Positions 34,847-43,330 of a stretch of DNA of 64,000 bases are shown here, in pieces. The notes beneath the pieces were generated by a model. The model had not been told where the DNA came from. It ran no database searches and saw nothing but the letters and a program-made list of their open reading frames with translations. Location: assembly GCF_016863095.1 (NCBI RefSeq), contig NZ_BOOF01000032.1, positions 62,001-126,000 of the forward strand, read 5' to 3'. Position numbers and translations under genes: made by a program. The stretch's first letter is position 1. Each line of letters begins with the position of its first letter. The stretch comes from Microbispora siamensis (GTDB taxonomy: Bacteria > Actinomycetota > Actinomycetes > Streptosporangiales > Streptosporangiaceae).

Positions 34847-35146
34847 CTACCAGCTCGCCTTCCTGATGCCGGGCAGTTCGCCCCGGTGCGCCATCTCCCG
34901 GAATCGGATGCGGGACAGACCGAAGGTGCGCAGGTGGCCGCGGGGACGGCCGTCGACCGAGTCGCGGTTGCGCACCCGGGTGGCGCTGGCGTCGCGCGGC
35001 TGGCGGCTCAGCAGCCGTACGGCCTCGGCCCGTTGCCGGAGCGTGCCGGTGCGGATGATCTCCTTCAGTTCCGCGCGGCGCTCGGCGTGGCGGGCGACGG
35101 TCGCCTTCCTGCGCTCGTTGGCTGCGATCTTGCTCTTCTTGGCCAT
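34847..35146 (-). CDS. rpsN: Ribosomal protein S14, zinc-free long form
   Basis: 99 residues, the long S14 type. [20 protein letters not shown] at the start and [20 protein letters not shown] at the end are diagnostic. The CxxC-C-C zinc motif of the short form is replaced ([12 protein letters not shown]). Its ATG overlaps the rpmB stop by one base. Confidence 0.93.
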   Translation of the reverse strand: MAKKSKIAANERRKATVARHAERRAELKEIIRTGTLRQRAEAVRLLSRQPRDASATRVRNRDSVDGRPRGHLRTFGLSRIRFREMAHRGELPGIRKASW

Positions 35147-35382
35147 CAGACCTTGTCTCCCCTGGCACGGATCCGCGCGACGGCGTTCTCGATGCCGATC
35201 TTGTCGATGGTCCTGATCGCGCGGGCGCTGAGCGTGAGCCGTACGAAACGGTTCTCGCTCGGCAGCCAGTAACGGCGGTGCTGGATGTTGGGGTTCCACC
35301 GCCGCCGGGTGCGGCGGTGGGAGTGGGAGACGTTGTTGCCGAAGACCGGCTTGACGCCGGTGAGCTGGCAGTGCGCGGACAT
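35146..35382 (-). CDS. rpmB: Ribosomal protein L28, zinc-free paralog
   Basis: 78 residues. [20 protein letters not shown] and [20 protein letters not shown] define L28. Only one cysteine remains, so the zinc ribbon is absent. It begins where the L31 gene ends (overlap of one base in the TGATG-like arrangement on the minus strand). Confidence 0.92.
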   Translation of the reverse strand: MSAHCQLTGVKPVFGNNVSHSHRRTRRRWNPNIQHRRYWLPSENRFVRLTLSARAIRTIDKIGIENAVARIRARGDKV

Positions 35383-35627
35383 CAGCTTCTCCCGTAGCGC
35401 TGGTTGAACCGCTCGACCCGGCCGGCGGTGTCCAGGACCCGGTTGCGGCCGGTGTAGAAGGGGTGGCTGGCCGAGGAGACGTCGACGTCCACCACGGGAT
35501 AGGTGTTGCCGTCCTCCCACACGATGGTCTTGTCGCTGGTGATCGTGGATCGGGTGAGGAAGGCGAAGTCCGCGCCGGGGTCGCGGAAGACGACCGGCCG
35601 GTAGTCGGGGTGGATGCCCTTCTTCAT
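35382..35627 (-). CDS. rpmE2: Ribosomal protein L31 type B, zinc-free
   Basis: 81 residues. [20 protein letters not shown], then [20 protein letters not shown], characteristic of type B L31 without the CxxC pair. ATG at 35627 overlaps the rpmG stop by four bases (ATGA) and has GGGAGGAAC upstream. Zur-regulated type B L31 displaces the zinc form from ribosomes, freeing zinc. Confidence 0.93.
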   Translation of the reverse strand: MKKGIHPDYRPVVFRDPGADFAFLTRSTITSDKTIVWEDGNTYPVVDVDVSSASHPFYTGRNRVLDTAGRVERFNQRYGRS

Positions 35628-35788
35628 CGTTCCTCCCGGAACTCGACGTGGCGGCGGATGGTTGGGTCGTATTTGCGCAGCTTCAGGCGGTCGGGATCGT
35701 TGCGCCTGTTCTTGGTGGTCACGTAGGTGTAGCCGGTGCCCGCGCTGGAGCGCAGCTTGATCACCGGTCGTAGCTCGTTTCTGGCCAT
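35624..35788 (-). CDS. rpmG: Ribosomal protein L33, zinc-free paralog
   Basis: 54 residues: [40 protein letters not shown], ending EFREER. No cysteines, so the zinc-binding CxxC pairs are gone. First gene of the operon; its start faces the Zur-like box at 35822 and the divergent COG0523 gene. Confidence 0.92.
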   Translation of the reverse strand: MARNELRPVIKLRSSAGTGYTYVTTKNRRNDPDRLKLRKYDPTIRRHVEFREER

Positions 35789-35821
35789 CCCTCACGTCCT
35801 TCTCGGTTGGCGGCTGTGCAA

Positions 35822-35849
35822 TGATAACGACAACGGTTTTCATTTTCAT
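35822..35849. promoter_or_regulatory. Zur box shared by rpmG operon and COG0523-rpsR operon
   Basis: Imperfect palindrome TGATAACGA…GGTTTTCA (35822-35842) followed immediately by a further half-site ATTTTCA (35843-35848), AT-rich in a high-GC setting, and related to the near-perfect box at 45047. It lies midway between divergent zinc-starvation genes, where actinobacterial Zur represses both directions when zinc is plentiful. Confidence 0.75.
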
Positions 35850-35862
35850 CCTCGGAGGTCAC

Positions 35863-37002
35863 ATGCCCACGCCCGTCGTCCTCGTGGCAGGCCTGTACGG
35901 CGACGCCCGGGCGGCCCTGGTCGACCGGTTGCTACGCACCCGCCCAGGAGCCGTCGCGATCCACCACGATCTGACCGCCGTCGTCACCGACCGGGTCGAG
36001 CGCGTCATCCGCGACGGCTCGGGCGTCCTCGACCGGACCGAGGTGCGCCTGGCCCACGGCTGCGTCACCTGCACCGTCCGCGAGGATCTGCTCCCACAGC
36101 TCGTACGGCACGCGAGGACGGCGTCCCTGCTGATCGTCGATTTGTGGGATTCCGTCGAGCCCCGTCCCGTGGCGGAGGCGCTGGGCCATGAGGACGCGGC
36201 CGACCTGCTGGCCCTCACCGGCGTGCTGACCGCGCTCGACGCCGGGCTGATGCCGGTGGACATCTGCCGCGGCGAGCGCCTGGCCGAGACCGGGCAGCGT
36301 GCCGCCGCGGGCGACCAGCGCTACCTCGCCGAGGTGCTGGCCCGGCAGGTGGAGTACGCCACGGGGCTGTTTCTCGATGGTGGCGACGAGGAGGACATGG
36401 AGTTGACCGCCGCGGTGCTCGGCCACCTGGCTCCGCACACCCCGATCTTCTCCACGTCGCTGCCCGAGGTGACCGGCCCCGCTCTGTGCGTCCACGAACT
36501 GGGCGAACGAGTGGACCCGGCCACCGCGCAGTTGCCCGGGGACGCGCAGACCGGTGAGATCACCACCGTTGTGTGGCGCCGGCTGCGCCCGCTGCACCCC
36601 GGACGCCTGTTCGACGCGGTCGACGAGCTGGTGACCGGCTCCGTCCGGTCCCGTGGCCGGTTCTGGCTGGCCAACCGCCACGGGCGGATGCTGGCCTGGG
36701 ACGCCGTGGCAGGCGTCGTCTCGATCGAGGACGCCGGACCCTGGCTGGCCGCGCTGCCCGAGGCCGCCTGGGACCTTGCCTCTCCGGCACGCCGCGCCGC
36801 CGCCGCCCTGGACTGGAACCCCGTCACCGGCGATCGCATCCAGCACCTGGTCTTCACCGGGCCCGACCTCGACCGCGAGCGCGTCTGCGCTCTGCTCGAC
36901 TCCTGCCTGCTCACCGAACGGGACGCCCTTCCCGGTTCCGCCGAGTGGGCCGCCTACTCCGACCCGTTCGCCGACTTCATCGACATGAAGGAGATCGCGT
37001 GA
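35863..37002 (+). CDS. COG0523/CobW-like putative zinc metallochaperone with degenerate P-loop
   Basis: 379 residues. The metal-binding motif [10 protein letters not shown] is at about residue 68, and a CobW C-terminal domain follows ([20 protein letters not shown]). The N-terminal stretch that should be GxxGxGKT reads [17 protein letters not shown], without the Walker A Lys/Thr, a variant also seen in Streptomyces relatives. So classic GTPase chemistry is doubtful. ATG at 35863 with CGGAGG upstream and the Zur-like box just before. Stop overlaps the rpsR GTG (GTGA). Expected to supply zinc to key enzymes during starvation. Confidence 0.85.
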   Translation: MPTPVVLVAGLYGDARAALVDRLLRTRPGAVAIHHDLTAVVTDRVERVIRDGSGVLDRTEVRLAHGCVTCTVREDLLPQLVRHARTASLLIVDLWDSVEPRPVAEALGHEDAADLLALTGVLTALDAGLMPVDICRGERLAETGQRAAAGDQRYLAEVLARQVEYATGLFLDGGDEEDMELTAAVLGHLAPHTPIFSTSLPEVTGPALCVHELGERVDPATAQLPGDAQTGEITTVVWRRLRPLHPGRLFDAVDELVTGSVRSRGRFWLANRHGRMLAWDAVAGVVSIEDAGPWLAALPEAAWDLASPARRAAAALDWNPVTGDRIQHLVFTGPDLDRERVCALLDSCLLTERDALPGSAEWAAYSDPFADFIDMKEIA

Positions 37003-37223
37003 AGCCCCGCCGTATCCCCCGGAAGAAGACCAACCCGCTGCTCGGGGTCACCTACATCGACTACAAGGACACCGACCTGCTGCGCCGGTTCATCTCCGAC
37101 CGGGGCAAGATCCGCAGCCGCCGCGTGACCGGCGTGACCGTGCAACAGCAGCGGCAACTCGCCCGGGCCATCAAGAACGCCCGGGAGATGGCCCTGCTCC
37201 CGTACGCGTCTCGTCCCCGGTGA
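36999..37223 (+). CDS. rpsR: Ribosomal protein S18, zinc-free paralog
   Basis: 74 residues. [20 protein letters not shown] and [20 protein letters not shown] are diagnostic. The N-terminal region [14 protein letters not shown] lacks the cysteines of zinc-binding S18. Coupled by GTGA to the COG0523 gene, and its stop in turn overlaps the next start as GTGA. Confidence 0.93.
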   Translation: MKPRRIPRKKTNPLLGVTYIDYKDTDLLRRFISDRGKIRSRRVTGVTVQQQRQLARAIKNAREMALLPYASRPR

Positions 37224-38164
37224 TTCCGATGACCGATCAATACGAGCGATCCGCGGAATTCGTCGACATCATGCTCGCGGCGCACTGGTCGGCTCTCGGA
37301 CCCGGGCTGGTGGAGGCACTTCACGGCAGCGTCGGCCCGATCGTCGACGTCGGAGCCGGAGGCGGGCACGGCACCAGGGTGATCGCACAGGCGGTGCCCG
37401 ATGCGGAGGTCGTCGCCGTCGAGCCGTCACCCGCTCTGCGTTCGGTCCTCCTGGCGAGGGTGAACGAAAGCCCGGAGCTGCGTGACCGGGTGACCGTGCT
37501 CCCCGACGGCCTTCTCCACGCCGAGCTGCCGCCCCAGGTGGGTGCCGTGGTCGCGATGAACGTCATCGGACATTTCGCCCCGGCCGAACGGCACATGCTC
37601 TGGGACCTGCTCACCCGGCGGCTCCTGCCCGCCGGACGCGCGGTGGTGAACCTCCAACCACCGGCCGCGCCGGTGCAAGTGCCGCAGGCTCGATTCTCCG
37701 ATCTCCGTATCGGACGACGCCGTTACGAGGGATGGGGCCGTGCCGAGCCCGCAGGTCCCGACCAGATCACCTGGCACATGACCTATCGCACCTTCCAGGA
37801 CGGACATCTCACCGAGGAAACAGCCGTCAAGTACGCCTGGTGGGTGCTCGGCGAAGACCGGCTCAAGGCGGAACTCGGCGAACACGGCCTTCGGCTCGAT
37901 CCCACCGGTCCCGCGGAGCTTGGGATGTACGTCATCACAAGAGCACCTGAACAGCCCGGCGTGGCCGTGACGGCGGACGCGCGGGTATGTGTGGGTGCGG
38001 GGCAGTGCGTGCTCGCCGCTCCCGAAGTCTTCGACCAGGACGCGGAGACCGGTCTCGTCGTCCTCCTGGACGAGGCTCCTCCGACGCCGCTCGCCGACGC
38101 CGTACGGCGAGCGGCGCACCGGTGCCCCTCGGGAGCCGTGACCGTCCGCAACGAGGTCCGCTGA
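37220..38164 (+). CDS. SAM methyltransferase-[3Fe-4S] ferredoxin fusion
   Basis: 314 residues in two parts. Residues ~10-235 form a class I methyltransferase ([20 protein letters not shown]), paralogous to the ones at 58524 and 62579. Residues ~248-314 form a single-cluster ferredoxin, [16 protein letters not shown] with the last Cys in AHRCPSGAV (C-x5-C…CP pattern). Ferredoxins of this type usually feed P450s, and the locus has one at 60464. GTG at 37220 overlaps the rpsR stop; the ATG at 37229 is an alternative. In coelibactin-like loci a separate ferredoxin stands here, so the fusion is unusual. The last gene before the importer. Confidence 0.85.
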   Translation: MIPMTDQYERSAEFVDIMLAAHWSALGPGLVEALHGSVGPIVDVGAGGGHGTRVIAQAVPDAEVVAVEPSPALRSVLLARVNESPELRDRVTVLPDGLLHAELPPQVGAVVAMNVIGHFAPAERHMLWDLLTRRLLPAGRAVVNLQPPAAPVQVPQARFSDLRIGRRRYEGWGRAEPAGPDQITWHMTYRTFQDGHLTEETAVKYAWWVLGEDRLKAELGEHGLRLDPTGPAELGMYVITRAPEQPGVAVTADARVCVGAGQCVLAAPEVFDQDAETGLVVLLDEAPPTPLADAVRRAAHRCPSGAVTVRNEVR

Positions 38165-38292
38165 CACCGGGCCGGCCCCGATCCACCGTAGGTGGCTCCC
38201 ACCGACCGAAACGCCACCGAGCTTCCGCTCCATGAGCGGCCCCCCGCTTCGCCCGGGCTCTCCCATGCCGGGCGCCTGCTTACAGGAGAACC

Positions 38293-39882
38293 ATGTCCAG
38301 CCCTCTCAACCGACGCCTCTTCATGCGCCAGGGAGCCCTGGCCGCCGTGGCCATCGCCGCGGGAGGCGGCCTCACCTCCGCTTGCACCTCCAGAGAACCC
38401 GCCGCCGCCCCGACTGCCGGTGCCTCTTCCGGCACGCGCCGGGCCGGTGGCACGTTGCGCGCGGCGTTCGTCGGCGGCGGCGCGTCGGAGACCCTCGACT
38501 TCTTCAATGGGCCGACCCCGCTCGACCTGGTGCGCGCCCGCGCCTGGCACGGCGGTCTCGGAAATCTCGACCCCACCGCCGAGGACGGCGTGCGCTACGG
38601 GGTCCTCCAGGGCATCGACGTGTCGCAGGACCTCAGCACCTACACACTGCACCTGCGGCCCGGTGTGCGGTTCACCGACGGCTCCACGCTGACAGCGGCC
38701 GACGTCCTGTACTCGCTGGCGACGCTCGCGGCCGGCAGCACGCTGCCCGTGTTCCGGATGGCCGCGGCCAACTTCGATCTCGCCAAAGCCAAGGCCGACG
38801 GCGACTTGAAAGTGGTGTTGCCGACCACCCGCCCGATCGCGGACGGACGCGTGATCCTTTGCCAGGGCAACTTCCTCGTGGTCAAGGACGGCACAAAGCA
38901 GTTCTCGGTCGGAATGCCGAGTTGCGGACCTTTCAAGCTCACGGAGTTCACGGCCGGGCAGGGCGCCGCATTCACGCGGAACGACGACTACTACGGCCCG
39001 GCCCCTATCCTCGACGGGCTGGAGCTGCGCTCGATCGCCGATTCCGACGCCCGAGCGGGTGCCCTGACGAGCGGCGAGGTGGATTTCGTCCACGATCTGG
39101 CCCCCGTCACCGCGCGCACGCTGTCGGCGAACAGCGCGATCGACATCGTGCCGTCCAGGAGCCCGTATCTGGTCGGCCTGTCCTTCCGGATGAACATGAA
39201 CGTCAAGCCGTTCGACGACAAGCGGGTTCGTGAGGCGTTCAAGCTCGCCGTCGACCGCGAGGCCATGGTGCGGACGGTGTTCTACGGCAACGCGACCGTG
39301 GGTAACGACCTGTCCTCGCTGGGGTTCCCCGACTACGCCGAGGGCCTTCCGCAACGGGACTACGACCGGGATAGGGCCCGCGCCCTGCTGAAGGAGGCGG
39401 GTGCCGAAGGAATAGAGGTCGTGCTGACCACCGGACCGGAGACCCCCGGCATGGTGGAGGTGGCCACGCTCTACGTCGAGGATCTCAAGAAGATCGGGGT
39501 GAAGGCCTCGCTCAAGGAACTGCCCGCCGGGCAACTCTTCGCCGACTTCGCCGCCTACGCGCGGTTGCCGCTGGCGGCGTCGTACCAGGTGCCGGTCCCC
39601 GCCCTTTCGACTTACCAGATCACCACCGCCGGAGGCACTCCCGCGGCGTTCGGCTGGAAGCGGCCGGACGTCGACGCGCTCGTGTCCGAGGCCCGCGCGC
39701 AGAGCGACCCGACGAAGGCGAAGAAGACCGGAACCGAGGCGCAGAAGAAGCTGTGGGAGGACGGAAACACGGTGGTGCCGGTCTTCAAGCCCTACGTCAA
39801 CGCTCAGGCGAAGGGCGTGACCGGCGTCCAGGACGACCTGTTCGAGCAGTTCCCCGGCTTTTCCCGGGCGGCTCTGCCGTGA
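38293..39882 (+). CDS. Oligopeptide/nickel-type ABC binding lipoprotein, putative zincophore receptor
   Basis: 529 residues of the family-5 solute-binding fold. Twin-arginine-like signal NRRLFMRQGALAAVA with lipobox LTSAC, lipidated Cys31. LSTYTLHLRPGVRFTDGSTL is a family signature. ATG with ACAGGAGAA upstream, 128 bases after the methyltransferase-ferredoxin gene; no Zur box in the gap, so it probably reads through. Family-5 proteins bind peptides, nickel and metallophores; the context indicates binding of the zinc-loaded product. Confidence 0.9.
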   Translation: MSSPLNRRLFMRQGALAAVAIAAGGGLTSACTSREPAAAPTAGASSGTRRAGGTLRAAFVGGGASETLDFFNGPTPLDLVRARAWHGGLGNLDPTAEDGVRYGVLQGIDVSQDLSTYTLHLRPGVRFTDGSTLTAADVLYSLATLAAGSTLPVFRMAAANFDLAKAKADGDLKVVLPTTRPIADGRVILCQGNFLVVKDGTKQFSVGMPSCGPFKLTEFTAGQGAAFTRNDDYYGPAPILDGLELRSIADSDARAGALTSGEVDFVHDLAPVTARTLSANSAIDIVPSRSPYLVGLSFRMNMNVKPFDDKRVREAFKLAVDREAMVRTVFYGNATVGNDLSSLGFPDYAEGLPQRDYDRDRARALLKEAGAEGIEVVLTTGPETPGMVEVATLYVEDLKKIGVKASLKELPAGQLFADFAAYARLPLAASYQVPVPALSTYQITTAGGTPAAFGWKRPDVDALVSEARAQSDPTKAKKTGTEAQKKLWEDGNTVVPVFKPYVNAQAKGVTGVQDDLFEQFPGFSRAALP

Positions 39883-40832
39883 GCTGGGCGGTCTTCGTGG
39901 GCCGCCGCCTCGCGATCGCGGCCGCGTCCCTCGCGGTGCTGTCGGGTGTGGTGTTCGCCGCCACGACCGTGCTGCCAGGGGACGCGGTCAGCGCCGTCGC
40001 GGGTGCCAACGCCTCCATGGAGGACCGCGCACGCGTGCGGACGAGCCTCGGCCTGGACCGGCCGGTGGTCGAAAGGTACGCCGAGTGGGCGTCCCACGCG
40101 CTGCGCGGCGACCTGGGCACCGGGTTCGTCGGGAACCGGCCGGTCACGGAGGTGCTGGCCGCCCGCGTCCCCAACAGCCTGGTCCTGGCCGGGCTGACCC
40201 TCGTCGTCGCCGCGCCGCTCGCGGTGCTGCTCGGGCTGTGGTCCGGCCTGCGGGCGGGCGGCGCCGGCGACCGGTGGGTCACGACGACGGCACAGGTGGC
40301 GGTGGGGGTTCCGGAGTTCGTTTCGGCGGCCCTGCTGATCACCGTGCTGTCGGTGCACCTCGGGCTGCTTCCCCGGGTCTCGCTGGTGCCGCTCGGCGCC
40401 GGTCCCTTCGACGCTCCGCGAACCCTGGTACTGCCCGTCCTCACTCTTACCGGAGTCGTGACCGCGACCGCCACTCGCCTGATTCGCGCGTCGGTGGCGG
40501 ACGTCGCCGCGTCCCCCTATGTGGAGGCGGCCCGGCTCAACGGGGTGCGAGGCCTCCGCCTGGCGCTGCGCCATGTCCTGCCCAACGCGGCCGGCCCCGC
40601 CGTACAGGCACTCACGCTCACCGTCGGCGCGCTGGTGGGCGGCGCCGTGGTCGTGGAGAGGGTCTTCGACTATCCCGGAATCGGCAGGGAGCTCCAACAG
40701 GCCGTCGCCGCTCGGGACATCCCCATGGTGCAGGGCATCGCCATGGCGTCGGCCGCGATGATGTTGCTGATCCTGCTGCTCGGGGACGTCTGCGGGCGGC
40801 TGCTCGATCCGATGCGGGGAGAGCGGCGGTGA
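39879..40832 (+). CDS. Opp/Dpp-type ABC permease 1 (DppB-like)
   Basis: 317 residues, six membrane segments, GTG overlapping the lipoprotein stop (GTGA). Family stretches: NSLVLAGLTLVVAAPLAVLL and EAARLNGVRGLRLALRHVLP (the EAA loop), with VERVFDYPGIGRELQQAV at the end. Works with the next permease and ATPase in uptake across the membrane. Confidence 0.92.
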   Translation: MSWAVFVGRRLAIAAASLAVLSGVVFAATTVLPGDAVSAVAGANASMEDRARVRTSLGLDRPVVERYAEWASHALRGDLGTGFVGNRPVTEVLAARVPNSLVLAGLTLVVAAPLAVLLGLWSGLRAGGAGDRWVTTTAQVAVGVPEFVSAALLITVLSVHLGLLPRVSLVPLGAGPFDAPRTLVLPVLTLTGVVTATATRLIRASVADVAASPYVEAARLNGVRGLRLALRHVLPNAAGPAVQALTLTVGALVGGAVVVERVFDYPGIGRELQQAVAARDIPMVQGIAMASAAMMLLILLLGDVCGRLLDPMRGERR

Positions 40833-41680
40833 CGGCCACTCTGGAGGCGCAGGTCCGGGCCGGCGGCCCACGGGCGCGGACACGTCGTCGCCTGCTGCTA
40901 ACCGCCGCGGCGGGGACGATCATGATGGTCGCGATCGCCCTGCTCGGACCCTTGATCGCGCCGTACGACCCGGCCGAGCGGCTGGGCCTGCCCTTTCAGG
41001 GCCCGGACGGCGGCCACCCCCTGGGCACCGACTTCCTCGGGCGTGACGTGCTCAGCCGCGTGCTGTGGGGAGGCCGGGCGCTCATCCTCACCGCGATCGG
41101 CGCGACCGTTGTGGCGACAGCCATAGGGATGACCGCGGGCGTGCTGGCCGGGCTCGTATCACGCCGCACCGGCGAAGCCATGGCGCGGCTCGTGGACGTG
41201 CTGGCGGTGCTTCCCGCGTTGCTCCTCATCCTCGTGCTCGCCGCCGGCTTCCCGGGCAGCGACGTGACCGTGGTGGCCGCCGTCGCGCTCGCCACCGCGC
41301 CGTTCTCGGTTCGGGTGCTGGGCGCGGCGACCCGCCGGATCGTGACCACCGGTTACGCCGAAACCGCGCTGGCCCGCGGAGACGGCAGGTGGGCCGTGCT
41401 GCTCCACGACATCCTGCCCAACATGGCCGGGCCGGCCCTCGCGGACGCGGCGTTGCGCCTGGTCGCTGCCCTCCACCTCACGGCGACGGCCGGCTTCCTC
41501 GGACTCGGCCGCGGGGCTCCTGCCGCGAACTGGGGGCGCATGGTCAGCGAGAACCTCTCCGGCGCCTCCCTGTCCGTCACGCCGCTCCTCGCGCCGACAC
41601 TGCTCCTCGTGCTGCTGTCGGTCTGCGTCGGCCTGCTCACCGACTGGTTCGCCGGTATCGCATCGGGCGGACGCCCGTGA
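40829..41680 (+). CDS. Opp/Dpp-type ABC permease 2 (DppC-like)
   Basis: 283 residues. GGHPLGTDFLGRDVLSRVLW is the hallmark of DppC/OppC proteins, and the EAA loop region YAETALARGDGRWAVLLHDI follows. GTG at 40829 overlaps the previous stop. Six membrane segments. Confidence 0.92.
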   Translation: MTATLEAQVRAGGPRARTRRRLLLTAAAGTIMMVAIALLGPLIAPYDPAERLGLPFQGPDGGHPLGTDFLGRDVLSRVLWGGRALILTAIGATVVATAIGMTAGVLAGLVSRRTGEAMARLVDVLAVLPALLLILVLAAGFPGSDVTVVAAVALATAPFSVRVLGAATRRIVTTGYAETALARGDGRWAVLLHDILPNMAGPALADAALRLVAALHLTATAGFLGLGRGAPAANWGRMVSENLSGASLSVTPLLAPTLLLVLLSVCVGLLTDWFAGIASGGRP

Positions 41681-43263
41681 GCAGGAACATGCGGCCGTCC
41701 GTGAGCGGGAACAGCGGAGACCTCGTGCACGTGGCGGGACTGACACTCGGTCCGGCCGGAGGCGGCCGGCCCGTGCTCCGGGAAGTGACGCTCGCCCTGG
41801 CTCCCGGACGGGTCTTGGGCGTGGTGGGGCGGTCCGGTTCTGGAAAGAGCAGCCTTGCGCTGAGCCTGCTCGGGCGCATCCGGCCGGGTCTGGAGCGCCG
41901 ATCCGGCACGGTGCGGGTGGCGGGGCTCGATCCGTTCGACTCGCGGGCGCTGCGCCGGTTGCGCGGCCGAGTGGTGTCGTACATGGGGCAGGACCCGGCA
42001 GCCTCGCTCAATCCCGCCCTACGGATCGGCACCCAGGTGGCAGAGGCGCTCCGGGTCCGCTCCCCGGGGACAACGGACGTCACCAGGCAGGTTCGCGAAC
42101 TCCTGGCATCGGTGCGGCTGCCGACCGACCGGGCGTTCCTGCGGCGCCGTCCCCATCAGGTCTCCGGCGGGCAGGCGCAGCGGGTGGCCCTCGCCGCCGC
42201 CCTCGCGGGCATGCCGCGGCTCCTGGTGCTGGACGAGCCGACCAGCGGACTGGACGTCCTGCTGGCCCAGCAGATGCGTGAACTCGTGGCGGCGTCGCTG
42301 CGGCGGCACACCGATGGCGCGATGGTGCTGATAAGCCACGACCCCGGCCTGGTGGCGGACCTGGCCGATCAGGTGGTCCTGCTGGACGACGGACGGATCG
42401 TCGCGTCCGGGCCGCCTACGGAGGTGTTCACAGCACGCGGCAGGCCGGCGGCGGACCACGCGCGCGCCGCGACCCGCGGGGCCGCCGCCGGGACCGGCGG
42501 CAGGCTGGAGGTGCGCGGCCTGTCCGCGCGGCACGGCCGCACCACGGTCCTCCATGACGTCTCGCTGACCGTCCCCAGCGGCACGTGCACCGCGCTGGTC
42601 GGGCCGTCCGGCTCCGGCAAGACCACGCTGGCGCGCTGCCTGGCCGGGCTGCACCCGATCGCAGGAGGCACGGTCTCCTGGAGGGAGGCGCAGACGCCGC
42701 ACCCTCCGGGTCGCGGTCGGGCGGTGCAGTTGGTGGCGCAGGATTCCGTCGGTGCGCTGAACCCGCGTGAAACCGTGCGGACGGCTCTGCTCCGGCCCCT
42801 GCGGGGACTCCGCGGCATGCCCGCACAGGACGCCGCCGCCGAGGCAGAGCGAACGCTCGGGCTCGTCGGCCTGGCTCCGGGTCTCCTCACGCGACGGCCG
42901 GGGGAACTGTCCGGAGGCGAGCGGCAGCGGGTGAACCTCGCACGCGCGCTGGCAGCCGCACCGCGCGTGCTCGTCTGCGACGAGATCACCTCCGCGCTGG
43001 ACCGGGAGATCGGGGATGAGGTCCTCGACCTCTTGACCGTGCTGCGCCGGACGCTGGGCCTGACCGTGCTGCTGGTGACGCACGACCCGGCCGCGGCGGC
43101 GAGGTACGCCGACCAGGTCGTCGCGCTCGACGGCGGCCGGATCGTCGAAGCGGGCGTGCCCGGTTCAGTGCCGGGGTGGCCGGAGCCTGCGCCGTCGCCG
43201 AGCCGGGCCGGCAACCCGTTCCGGGACGCGACCGGGTGGCCGGCGGACGGCCCGGTGGAATGA
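41677..43263 (+). CDS. Fused OppD-OppF ABC ATPase
   Basis: 528 residues with two ATPase domains in tandem. Domain 1: GRSGSGKSSLALSLLGR, VSGGQAQRVALAAAL, LLVLDEPTSGLD. Domain 2: GPSGSGKTTLARCLAG, LSGGERQRVNLARAL, VLVCDEITSALD. Separate genes for D and F are more common. GTG at 41677 overlaps the permease stop. It powers the putative zincophore importer. Ends at a terminator hairpin facing the convergent ligase gene. Confidence 0.93.
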   Translation: MSRNMRPSVSGNSGDLVHVAGLTLGPAGGGRPVLREVTLALAPGRVLGVVGRSGSGKSSLALSLLGRIRPGLERRSGTVRVAGLDPFDSRALRRLRGRVVSYMGQDPAASLNPALRIGTQVAEALRVRSPGTTDVTRQVRELLASVRLPTDRAFLRRRPHQVSGGQAQRVALAAALAGMPRLLVLDEPTSGLDVLLAQQMRELVAASLRRHTDGAMVLISHDPGLVADLADQVVLLDDGRIVASGPPTEVFTARGRPAADHARAATRGAAAGTGGRLEVRGLSARHGRTTVLHDVSLTVPSGTCTALVGPSGSGKTTLARCLAGLHPIAGGTVSWREAQTPHPPGRGRAVQLVAQDSVGALNPRETVRTALLRPLRGLRGMPAQDAAAEAERTLGLVGLAPGLLTRRPGELSGGERQRVNLARALAAAPRVLVCDEITSALDREIGDEVLDLLTVLRRTLGLTVLLVTHDPAAAARYADQVVALDGGRIVEAGVPGSVPGWPEPAPSPSRAGNPFRDATGWPADGPVE

Positions 43264-43279
43264 CGTGTCGCCTGAATAG

Positions 43280-43323
43280 AAGGGGCGGGGAGGTGCGCAG
43301 TGATCGCCTCCTCCCGGCCCCTT
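43280..43323. terminator. Bidirectional terminator hairpin
   Basis: AAGGGGCGGGGAGG (43280-43293) pairs with CCTCCTCCCGGCCCCTT (43307-43323), allowing one bulge, between the convergent ends of the importer ATPase and the ligase gene. No long U-tract. Confidence 0.65.
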
Positions 43324-43330
43324 GCGTACC

